This document shows positions 42,571 through 50,100 of a stretch of DNA of 64,000 nt, in pieces. This DNA is from Pyxidicoccus parkwaysis. Lineage in GTDB: Bacteria; Myxococcota; Myxococcia; Myxococcales; Myxococcaceae. The stretch covers positions 10,344,001 to 10,408,000 of the forward strand of contig NZ_CP071090.1 in the NCBI RefSeq assembly GCF_017301735.1. Reading direction: 5' to 3'. Numbering within the stretch: position 1 is the first letter of the stretch; each line of letters opens with the position of its first letter. Below the pieces are notes generated by a model. It worked only from the letters and a program-made list of their open reading frames with translations. It did not search any database and was not told the origin of the DNA. Position numbers and translations under genes: made by a program.

Positions 42571-43419
42571 ATGAGCAACAAACCCAACCTCGCGAGCACC
42601 GACGAGCTGGAGCTGGACTGGGGTGGCCGCGAGCAGCGCGTGCCGGCACCGTCGGGCGAGGTCGCCTCGGCGAACATCGCGCTCCTCGGGGAGGTGCCGT
42701 CCGGCCAGCCGGGCAAGGGGCCTCCGGGGGACCCGCGCTACATGAGCCATGAGCTGAGCACGCAGCTTACGGGCATGTTCGAGGCGCCCGAGCTGCGCAT
42801 GCGGCAGATGCGCGAGCTGGCGGAAATCCTCATCGGCTGGGAGACGAAGAACCGCTACGAGGTCTGCGACCCGACGGGCCGCCCCGCGGTGTACGTGGGC
42901 GAGACGGGGGACGGCTGGGGCTCGGCGCTGGTGCGCAACTTCTGGCCCTTCTACAAGGCCCGGCTGGAGTGCGTGACGCTGGGCGGCACGGTGGCGCTGG
43001 CGGTGGAGCGGCCGTGGAGCTTCCTCCTGGCTCGCGCGGAAGTGGAGGCCTGGGACGGGCGGCCGCTGGCCACCATCCAGCAGCGCTTCACCTTCTTCGG
43101 CCGGCGCTTCGACGTGCTGACGCCGGGCGGCGCCGTCATCGCCACGGTGGAGGGGCCGCTCTTCCGGCCCTGGACGTTCCGCATCCTCCAGCGGGGCGTG
43201 GAGGTGGCGGTGGTGCGCAAGCGGTGGAGCGGCCTGTTGCAGGAGGCCTTCACCGACGCGGACACCTTCACCCTGGAGTTCAAGCCGGACTGCGCCGACG
43301 CCCGGCTCCGCCAGATGGTCCTGGCCGTGGCCCTGCTGATGGACCTGACGTACTTCGACAACCGCAGCCGCAAGTCCAGCCTCGGGGCCGGGCTGGACAT
43401 CTTCGACTTCTTCAAGTGA
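42571..43419 (+). CDS. phospholipid scramblase/LURP-like protein
   Basis: The 282-residue protein has a Pro/Gly-rich N-terminal ~60 residues followed by a Tubby-like scramblase barrel: ETKNRYEVCDPTGRPAVYVG, LARAEVEAWDGRPLATIQQR, FFGRRFDVLTPGG. It ends in a hydrophobic helix (RQMVLAVALLMDLTYF), as in scramblases. Bacterial members are poorly studied and lipid scrambling is not proven for them; protein-protein or membrane binding is equally possible. The 11-bp gap to the repeat-protein gene suggests coupling of a surface protein and a membrane factor. Confidence 0.7.
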   Translation: MSNKPNLASTDELELDWGGREQRVPAPSGEVASANIALLGEVPSGQPGKGPPGDPRYMSHELSTQLTGMFEAPELRMRQMRELAEILIGWETKNRYEVCDPTGRPAVYVGETGDGWGSALVRNFWPFYKARLECVTLGGTVALAVERPWSFLLARAEVEAWDGRPLATIQQRFTFFGRRFDVLTPGGAVIATVEGPLFRPWTFRILQRGVEVAVVRKRWSGLLQEAFTDADTFTLEFKPDCADARLRQMVLAVALLMDLTYFDNRSRKSSLGAGLDIFDFFK

Positions 43420-43466
43420 AGCGAGGGTGAGGCACGTCCCCGGGGGGCTGTGCTAAGTCCCGGGGC

Positions 43467-46190
43467 ATGTCCACGAGTGATGCGCTGAGCGCAGCAGACC
43501 TCGAGCGGCTGGTCCGGGCCGAGGCGCCCGACCTGGCCGAGGCCGTCATCGCCTTCCTCGCCCAGCCGGAGAAGGCGCCCGAGAAGCCGCTGCCGAAGGA
43601 CGCCTTCACCTTCGACAAGCTGCTCCAGACGCTCCAGCAGGCCCAGGCCCGCTTCGACGCGGAAGACCGGCGCACCGCCTCCACCGAGGCGTGGCAGCGC
43701 TTCAACTCGCAGAAGGACGTGCCCCGCCCGCCCCGGCTCGCGCTGGCGGACATGCTCGTGGCCCTCTACGACAAGGGCACCGAGGCCTCGCGCGCCGCGC
43801 TCATGGAGCTCATCCGCCGCGCGGACCTGCGCTTCGGCCTGTGGGGCGGCTTCAAGCGCATCTACAAGCTGGCCGAGGCCCGCCACGACGCGGAAATCTT
43901 CGGCATCCTCGCCTGGCGCTTCGACGTGGAGCGCGGCGGGGGCGGCTACAACCGCGAAGTCTCCGGCGGCACCCTCACCTACCTGCGCCGCCGCGCGTGG
44001 CGCTACCTGCGCCACCTGGGCGCCGCGGTGCCGGAGCTCTACCCGCAGTTCGCCGTGGAGGTGCTCCGCCACTACGGGGCGGACACGTCCTGGTACGGCG
44101 TCTGGGTGGCCCACCACATCTGGGCGCACGGCACCGGCAACTACTCGGCCACGTCCTTCCCCATGCAGCCGCCCTCGGACATGGTGAAGCAGCGCGCCTT
44201 CACGGATGCGTGGAAGCGCTCGCCGGACGCGCTGATGCGCCTGCTGGACACCTGCCAAGCGGACCCGGCCGCGCGCTTCGCGATTCAGGGCCTGCGCAAG
44301 GACTTCCCCGAGGTGCTGCGCAAGGTGACACCCGCGTGGCTGGACAGGCTCGCGCGCCGTCCGCTCGCCAGCGCGCATGACTTCCTCGTGGAGACGCTGC
44401 AGGGCTCGCCCGAGTTCCACCAGGGCCGCCTGCGCGCGCTCGGCCTGCACGACGCGGTGCTGGCGCTGCTCATGTCCCCCAGCGACAAGGCTCGCGCGTA
44501 TGCGATTGAGTACGCCCGCGCCCATGCGCAGGATTTGCCCGCCGAGCGGCTCGTGGAGCTGGTGGCTCAGGGCGCGAACGACGTAAAGGCCTTCGCCGCC
44601 GCCACGCTGGAGAAGCGAAACCCGCGCGAGCTGGGCGCGGAGGTGCTGGGCCGGCTGCTGTCGTACAAGCCGACGAGCATCTTCGCGGCGAAGTCGCTGG
44701 AGCAGTCCTTCGACCGCGCCGAGCTGTCCGCGTCCTTCCTGCGCGACCTGTACCTGGGCACCAACGAGCAGCTCAACTGGGTGAAGGGCTTCGTCTCGTC
44801 CAAGTACTCGGCCACCGAGCTGCCCACGGCCTTCTGGAAGGACCTGCTGGAGGACCCGCGCCTGGAGAAGAAGCCGCACCCGGTGGAGGGGCTGGCGCTG
44901 AAGGCGCTCGGCGCGTACCCACCCGCGGCGATTGGCCCGGAGTGGATGCTGGACAAGGCGTCGCACCCGCGCATCGGCGGCACGGTGAGCAACTGGCTCA
45001 CGCGCGCGGACAGCCTGCCCGGGCTGGACGTGGAGCGGGTGAAGGGGCTCGTCTTCAGCCGCAAGCACCGCGACGTGGCGCTGGCGCTGCTGGGCAACCG
45101 CAAGCTGTTCAGCGCGCGGCAGCTCACCGTGCCCTGGTTGCTCGCGCTGGCGCGCCGCGCGGACCCGCAGCTCCATGGCTTCGCGCACCGGTACCTGCTG
45201 GAGAACGTGGCGCCCGCGGACTTCAGCGACTCGGGTGACGCGGCCGCGGGCCTGGAGCGCCTGTTCGAGCTGGCGCTGGGCGCGAAGCAGCCCGTGCAGG
45301 TGCGCGCCTTCGCGCAGACGTACCTGCGCTGCCACCACCCCGTCATCGGCCCGGAGCAGCCGGAGTCGAAGTCGTACGAATTGAAGCCGCGCGCGCCGCG
45401 CAAGGCGTACACGCCGGAGAAGCTGTGGCCCGCGCTGTTCGACTCGCGCGACGACGTGCGCCGCTTCGCCCTGGCCATTACCCGCGCGGAATTGCGTGCG
45501 TGGGGCTGGCACACGCGCGTGTACGAATTGGCGGAAGCCGAGGCGAAGGAGGTCCGCAACCTCGCCTATGACGCCCTGCTGAAGGCGGGCGAGGAGGGCG
45601 CGGACGCGCGCCACGTGCTGCAGCCGGAGGAGCTGGACCCGGTGAAGGTCTTCTCCCTGACGGAGAGCACCAAGCGCAGCACGCGCGAGGTGGCGGTGGA
45701 GCTCATCCGTCGGCACTACGCGCGGCTGGGCGGCGCGGAGCGGCTCGCGTGGCTGATGCAGAGCGCGGACCGCGAGGTGGGCCTGTTCGCCGTGCGACTG
45801 CTCTGGGAGAAGCACCGCCCCACGCACCTGCCGGAGGGCTGGAAGCCCGCGGGCGCGAAGGCGCCGGTGGTGGCGGAGACGGAGCGCTTCCCCAACGTGG
45901 AAGCGCTGCGCACCTTCCTGCGGAAGATGCTCTTCGGCCTGCCCCCGGGCCGTGCCAAGGAGGCGCGCGAGGGCGAGGTGCAGAAGCGCCTGTCCGCCAG
46001 CGTGGCCAAGCGCCGCGTGATTGAACTGGTGCGTGACTTGGGCCTGGAGGACGAGGCCTTCGCCCGCGTGGTGGCGCCGGTGCTGGGCGAGTTCACCGGC
46101 TCGCTGGCCAAGGGCGAGTGGCAGAGCTGCCTCGCGTCGCTGGTGCAGTTGCGCGCGGCGCATCCGGCCGTGCAGCTCGGCGGGCTCTGA
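43467..46190 (+). CDS. large helical-repeat protein, function unknown
   Basis: This 907-residue protein is almost entirely helical and built of irregular HEAT/ARM-like hairpins, e.g. RLVELVAQGANDVKAFAAATL and KVFSLTESTKRSTREVAVEL. There is no signal peptide, membrane helix or catalytic motif. Conserved-looking aromatic patches (FGLWGGFKRIYKLAE, WYGVWVAHHIWAHG) are unusual for simple HEAT repeats. Proteins of this type act as scaffolds. It is the largest unassigned gene in the window. A hairpin follows the stop. Confidence 0.7.
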   Translation: MSTSDALSAADLERLVRAEAPDLAEAVIAFLAQPEKAPEKPLPKDAFTFDKLLQTLQQAQARFDAEDRRTASTEAWQRFNSQKDVPRPPRLALADMLVALYDKGTEASRAALMELIRRADLRFGLWGGFKRIYKLAEARHDAEIFGILAWRFDVERGGGGYNREVSGGTLTYLRRRAWRYLRHLGAAVPELYPQFAVEVLRHYGADTSWYGVWVAHHIWAHGTGNYSATSFPMQPPSDMVKQRAFTDAWKRSPDALMRLLDTCQADPAARFAIQGLRKDFPEVLRKVTPAWLDRLARRPLASAHDFLVETLQGSPEFHQGRLRALGLHDAVLALLMSPSDKARAYAIEYARAHAQDLPAERLVELVAQGANDVKAFAAATLEKRNPRELGAEVLGRLLSYKPTSIFAAKSLEQSFDRAELSASFLRDLYLGTNEQLNWVKGFVSSKYSATELPTAFWKDLLEDPRLEKKPHPVEGLALKALGAYPPAAIGPEWMLDKASHPRIGGTVSNWLTRADSLPGLDVERVKGLVFSRKHRDVALALLGNRKLFSARQLTVPWLLALARRADPQLHGFAHRYLLENVAPADFSDSGDAAAGLERLFELALGAKQPVQVRAFAQTYLRCHHPVIGPEQPESKSYELKPRAPRKAYTPEKLWPALFDSRDDVRRFALAITRAELRAWGWHTRVYELAEAEAKEVRNLAYDALLKAGEEGADARHVLQPEELDPVKVFSLTESTKRSTREVAVELIRRHYARLGGAERLAWLMQSADREVGLFAVRLLWEKHRPTHLPEGWKPAGAKAPVVAETERFPNVEALRTFLRKMLFGLPPGRAKEAREGEVQKRLSASVAKRRVIELVRDLGLEDEAFARVVAPVLGEFTGSLAKGEWQSCLASLVQLRAAHPAVQLGGL

Positions 46191-46201
46191 GCTTCGTCAA
46201 C

Positions 46202-46235
46202 GGGAGGCTCCTGCCCTGTCCGAAAGGGGCCTCCC
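46202..46235 (+). terminator. stem-loop after the helical-repeat gene
   Basis: Arms GGGAGGC (46202-46208) and GCCTCCC (46229-46235), 20-nt loop, then TTCG. It lies 12 bp after the stop codon. Confidence 0.45.
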
Positions 46236-46319
46236 TTCGTCGCCTGATAAGCAACCCTGGCGCGTGGCACTCCGGGGCGCTCCGTGCGAGCGCCCGCGTG
46301 CGGCTACGCTTCGCGCCAC

Positions 46320-47207
46320 ATGCTGCTCGAAGAACTGCTGAACGACTTCCCCCGCGAGCGCTTCCTGCGCGAGCACTATCAACGCAAGCCCTTCTCCGGA
46401 CGCGCCGCGGCCGAGCGCCTGCGCGAGCTCGGCACGTGGAGCGTCGTCGACGAGCTCATCGAGAAGACTTCGTGTGACCTGCTCCTCGCGCGCCAGGGCG
46501 TGCCCTACGCCGGTGAGCGCCCCCGCACGGCGCGCGAGGCCCATGCGCTCTTCGAGCAGGGCTACACGCTGGTGCTCCGCCAGCCGGACCAGCACCACGC
46601 CGGGCTGTCGCAGCTCGCGCGCACCTTCAGCGCCGAGCTGCACGGCCGCATCAACCTGCACCTCTACTGCACGCCCGCCGGCCACCACGGCTTCGGCTGG
46701 CACTGCGACCCGGAGGAGGTCTTCATCCTCCAGACATCCGGCCGCAAGGACTACCTCCTCCGGGAGAACACGCTCCACCCCGCGCCCCTCCCGGAAGCCC
46801 TGCCGAGCGGCGCGCTCGCCGCGCAGGAGACGACGCCCGTGGAAACGCGCGCGTTGAGCGCCGGGGACTTCATCTACATCCCCGCCGGGCACTGGCACAT
46901 GGCCCAGGCCCCCGAGGAGGCCCTCTCCATCTCCATCGGCCTCATGGCCCCCACGCTGCTGGACGTGCTCGACCTGGTGCGCGCCAACCTGGCCAGCAAC
47001 CCCGTGTGGCGGCGGCGCCTGCCCGCGCTCGGGTACGCGTCCGACCTGGATGACGTGAAGAAGCTGGAGGTCCTCCGCACGCTCTTCGCCGGGCTGGGCG
47101 GAGAGCTGCAACGCGCCCTCTCCGACCCGAGCCTCCCGCTGAAGTTCCTCGCGCAGACGGCGCGCTTCTACCTGCGCTCCGCCGGACTCAAGGGCAGCGG
47201 CCGCTGA
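46320..47207 (+). CDS. JmjC/cupin-4 Fe(II)-2-oxoglutarate oxygenase (ROX type)
   Basis: The 295-residue protein has the cupin_4/JmjC iron site: His128-x-Asp130 in FGWHCDPEEVF and a distal His (191 or 193) in GDFIYIPAGHWHMA, plus QTSGRKDY just after the first motif. It is similar in layout to the ribosomal-protein hydroxylases RoxA/YcfD and MINA53, including a C-terminal helical part. Those enzymes hydroxylate Arg or His in ribosomal proteins; the target here is unproven. The ATG at 46320 begins MLLEELLNDFPRERFLREHY, the usual start of the family. Confidence 0.8.
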   Translation: MLLEELLNDFPRERFLREHYQRKPFSGRAAAERLRELGTWSVVDELIEKTSCDLLLARQGVPYAGERPRTAREAHALFEQGYTLVLRQPDQHHAGLSQLARTFSAELHGRINLHLYCTPAGHHGFGWHCDPEEVFILQTSGRKDYLLRENTLHPAPLPEALPSGALAAQETTPVETRALSAGDFIYIPAGHWHMAQAPEEALSISIGLMAPTLLDVLDLVRANLASNPVWRRRLPALGYASDLDDVKKLEVLRTLFAGLGGELQRALSDPSLPLKFLAQTARFYLRSAGLKGSGR

Positions 47208-47261
47208 GCCCGGCCCGTGTCGGGCACCCTGTGCCGACGGTGGAACCCCTCGGATTTGCAC

Positions 47262-47281
47262 ATTCCTCAACGGTGAGGAAT
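47262..47281. promoter_or_regulatory. perfect inverted repeat upstream of the Pro/Gly-rich gene
   Basis: ATTCCTCA-ACGG-TGAGGAAT has perfect 8-bp arms with a 4-bp centre. It is in a locally AT-richer stretch between two same-strand genes, 74 bp before the GTG start. It could be an operator or the end of the upstream transcript. Confidence 0.45.
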
Positions 47282-47354
47282 TCCCCGGAAACTTCGAGGC
47301 ACCTCGTCCCAATAATCCCAATGGCAGCGGTGGGGTGCCTTTGGGGGGTGTTCC

Positions 47355-48146
47355 GTGAAGATTGCCGGCCCGCGTCAGATTCCCGAGTCGAAGCCCTCGA
47401 AGCCCGCCGAGTGCGAAGGCGGTCCCACGCCCATCCGGCACCACCGGGGCGATGCCGGCCGGCCGACGCAGCTCGGGGGCTCGCACACCAACAACACGCA
47501 ACTGGGCTACGCGAAGCCGAAGCCCACGCCGGATGGCTTCGAGACGGGCCCGAAGCCGGGGCGCCCCATCTTCCGTCCCGGCACCGGGGTCGTCCCGGGT
47601 GCGTACCACGCGTGCCGAGGTCCCGGCTCCGGCGGCTCGGACAAGGGCGGCAGCAACAACGTCATGCTGGGCAACGACAAGCCCCCCGGCGGCGGGTTCT
47701 TCCCCGAGCCGGGCGTGGGCAAGCCGCCGAGCATCTTCCACCACCCGCCGGTGAACGTCGGCTCCATCGTCACGCTCCTGCAACGGCTGCTGGGTGAGAA
47801 GCCGAAGCCGCACCCGGAGGCGCCGGTGGCCGGGCTCGCCGGTGGGCTCACGTTGCCGACGGAGGGGGGCACGACGATGCCGGGGAAGTGGCACCCCATC
47901 CGTCCGGGTGAAGGCCACGCCGACAACATCTCCAAGTACGAGCCCCTGCAGCCGAGCACGTCGATCCAGCCGTCCGCGTCCTCTCCGCTCAGGCCTCCGC
48001 TGTCCATCAACACCCTGGCGAGGCTGCTGCCCCAGCTCTTCCATCCGAGCGCCGCCGATGGCGAGGGCAGAAGGGGCACGGACCGCGTGCGGGAACGCCA
48101 CGAGCGGCCGCTGACGTTCGTGCACATCCCCCGGGCGCGCGAGTAG
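47355..48146 (+). CDS. Pro/Gly-rich low-complexity protein
   Basis: Not recognised. From the GTG at 47355 the product is 263 residues, rich in Pro, Gly and Lys, with segments such as PKPTPDGFETGPKPGRPIF and NDKPPGGGFFPEPGVGKPPS. No signal peptide, membrane helix or folded domain is evident except two short amphipathic stretches (GSIVTLLQRLLGEK, INTLARLLPQLFHP). It is probably disordered. Its place directly before a Pro-rich Ser/Thr kinase makes a phosphorylated partner possible, but nothing in the sequence proves it. Confidence 0.55.
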   Translation: MKIAGPRQIPESKPSKPAECEGGPTPIRHHRGDAGRPTQLGGSHTNNTQLGYAKPKPTPDGFETGPKPGRPIFRPGTGVVPGAYHACRGPGSGGSDKGGSNNVMLGNDKPPGGGFFPEPGVGKPPSIFHHPPVNVGSIVTLLQRLLGEKPKPHPEAPVAGLAGGLTLPTEGGTTMPGKWHPIRPGEGHADNISKYEPLQPSTSIQPSASSPLRPPLSINTLARLLPQLFHPSAADGEGRRGTDRVRERHERPLTFVHIPRARE

Positions 48147-48220
48147 CTGCGCGTCTTCCGGCGTCTCTCCGGGACGTGGGGGAGACCCGTGGCGGGCTCT
48201 GGGGGTAGCCTCCGCACCGA

Positions 48221-49903
48221 ATGGGGAGCATCGAGCGCTTCGGGCCATACCGAATCCTCCGCGAGCTGGGCGCGGGAGGCATGGGACGGGTGCACCTGGC
48301 CGAGCGCGAGGACCTGGAAGGGCCCGTCGTCGTCAAGCGCATGAACGCGGAGCTGGCAGCGGACGCGCGCTTCCGGCGGCGGCTGCTGCGCGAGGCGGAG
48401 GTGGCCGCGGACCTTCAGCACCCCAACGTGGTGCGCGTGCTGGACACGGGCGTCATCGACGACCAGGTCTACCTGGTCATGGAGTACGTGCCGGGCTCGA
48501 GCCTCGCGGGAGTGCTGGCCGCCAACCGTCCCGAGCCGCTGCCGCTGGTGCCCGTGCTGCACGCGGTGGCGCAGGCGTGTGACGGGCTCGCGTACGTGCA
48601 CATGTTCACCGAGCCACGCTCGGGGAAGTGGTTGCAGTTGGTGCACCGGGACGTGTCGCTGGACAACCTGCTGGTGTCGTACTCGGGCGAGGTGAAGCTG
48701 GCGGACTTCGGCATCGTGAAGACGGTGGACGGCACGCAGACCACGTCCGGCGTCATCATGGGGAAGCTGGGGTACATGTCTCCGGAGCAGCTCCGCGACG
48801 AGACGCTGGACGCGCGCAGTGACGTGTACTCGCTGGGGGTGTGCCTGTTCGAGTTGGTGGCCGGCAAGCGGCCGCTGCCCGCGAGCCGGGCGCGCTCGGT
48901 GATGGAGGCGGTGCTGTACGACGTGCCGCCGTCGCTGGAGCAGTTCCGGCCGGACGCGCCCGAGCGGTTGGTGGCGCTGGTGGCGCGGATGCTGGCGAAG
49001 GAGCGCAAGGAGAGGCCCGCGGGGTGCGAGGAGGTGGCGAAGGAGCTGCGCGCGGTGCTCGCCGGGCGGGATGAGTCGCCGCTGTTTCCCTCGCGGCTGC
49101 TGGATGCGCCTCCGAGGAATCGGGCCCGGATCTCTCCGTCCGAGGCCGCGACGGAGGTGGAGGTGCAGGCGGCCACGAAGCCACAGCGGCTCCAGGGACC
49201 GAAGGCGGAGGCCGCGGCTCCAGGTGCGGAGGAGCGTGGGCCTGGGGAGAATGCAGCGCGCAAGCCGACGCCTGTGCCAGGAGCGGAAGTGCGAAGGCCG
49301 ACGCCCGCGCCGGATGCACGTGCGCCCGCACCGAGCCTCGACGCGGATTCGCGCGAGCCAGCGTCTGCACCTGGGGCTGATGCACGCAAGCCAACGCCCG
49401 CTCCGGAAGCCGCCGCGCGCAAGCTGACTCCCGTGCTTGAAGTGGATTCGCGCAAGCCGACATCCGCGCTCAAGGTTGATTCGCGCAAGCCAACACCCGG
49501 GCCCGTCCCTGGCCCGGGCCCGCGGCTTCGGCCTACGCCTCAGTCCGAGCGTTCTTCGTCGTCACCCCCCACGCGCTCACCATCGCCCGAAGACCCGGTG
49601 TTCTCCGTCCCCACGGCCGCGCCATCTGCCCCCACCGAGCCTGCGGACTCCGTGTTCTCCGTTCCCACGCGTGCACCGTCCGCTCCCTCTGAGCCTGCGG
49701 ACTCCGTGTTCTCCGTTCCCACGCGTGCGGCATCCGCTTCACTGCACTCGAGGCCGACACGGATACGGCCGCCCTCGTCCGAGGAAGAAATCCAGTCCAC
49801 CCGCCGGCTTGCTTCCCCGTCCCGCCGGGCCTCGTTGATCCGCTGGGCCGCGCTGGGCGCACTGGCGTTGCTCGGAGCCGCTGCCTTCTGGTGGTGGGCC
49901 TGA
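48221..49903 (+). CDS. Ser/Thr protein kinase with tail-anchor helix
   Basis: Residues 1-285 are a complete Hanks-type kinase: GAGGMGRVHLAE, VVVKRM (Lys40), HRDVSLDN (about 142-149), DFGIVK (about 161-166) and GYMSPEQL. A ~250-residue Pro/Ala-rich linker follows with repeats of DSRKPTP and EPADSVFSVPTRAPSAP. The last 20 residues form the only membrane helix (LIRWAALGALALLGAAAFWWW), with nothing beyond it. The kinase therefore hangs from the inner membrane by its C-terminus with no periplasmic sensor. The linker has many Ser/Thr-Pro sites for autophosphorylation. Confidence 0.85.
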   Translation: MGSIERFGPYRILRELGAGGMGRVHLAEREDLEGPVVVKRMNAELAADARFRRRLLREAEVAADLQHPNVVRVLDTGVIDDQVYLVMEYVPGSSLAGVLAANRPEPLPLVPVLHAVAQACDGLAYVHMFTEPRSGKWLQLVHRDVSLDNLLVSYSGEVKLADFGIVKTVDGTQTTSGVIMGKLGYMSPEQLRDETLDARSDVYSLGVCLFELVAGKRPLPASRARSVMEAVLYDVPPSLEQFRPDAPERLVALVARMLAKERKERPAGCEEVAKELRAVLAGRDESPLFPSRLLDAPPRNRARISPSEAATEVEVQAATKPQRLQGPKAEAAAPGAEERGPGENAARKPTPVPGAEVRRPTPAPDARAPAPSLDADSREPASAPGADARKPTPAPEAAARKLTPVLEVDSRKPTSALKVDSRKPTPGPVPGPGPRLRPTPQSERSSSSPPTRSPSPEDPVFSVPTAAPSAPTEPADSVFSVPTRAPSAPSEPADSVFSVPTRAASASLHSRPTRIRPPSSEEEIQSTRRLASPSRRASLIRWAALGALALLGAAAFWWWA

Positions 49904-49926
49904 CCTCCGACGCGGGTTGCCTCCGT

Positions 49927-50042
49927 GCGCGGGGCGGACTCGCGGAATGAACGTTCCTTCCACTGTCGTCGGGTGACGGGCCCGGCTCCCAATGTGGACC
50001 CCTGCGCGCGGGGCGGACTCGCGGAATGAACGTTCCTTCCAC
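49927..50042. repeat. 37-bp direct repeat containing a near-palindrome
   Basis: Identical 37-bp copies lie at 49927-49963 and 50006-50042. Each contains GGAATGAACGTTCCTTCC, an 18-bp palindrome with a single mismatched pair around GAACGTTC. The pair sits between the kinase gene and the peptidase gene, 59 bp before the latter's start. It looks like a duplicated operator. Confidence 0.6.
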
Positions 50043-50083
50043 CGCACCGTGCGCACGGGCCGTGGGGAATACACACGGGGTCA

Positions 50084-50092
50084 TGGCAGTCT
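50084..50092 (+). promoter_or_regulatory. -10-like element before the peptidase gene
   Basis: TGGCAGTCT followed by TGCGCGCC and the ATG at 50101; a variant of the TGGCACACTGCGCGC element seen at 9875 and 38445. Confidence 0.35.
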
Positions 50093-50100
50093 TGCGCGCC

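Noticed and set aside
42951..46163. A 1,070-codon minus-strand open frame
   Set aside because: Antisense to the helical-repeat and scramblase genes; Arg/His-rich composition without any family.
49927..50042. CRISPR-like or insertion-sequence repeat
   Set aside because: Only two copies, no regular spacers, no transposase and no target-site duplication.
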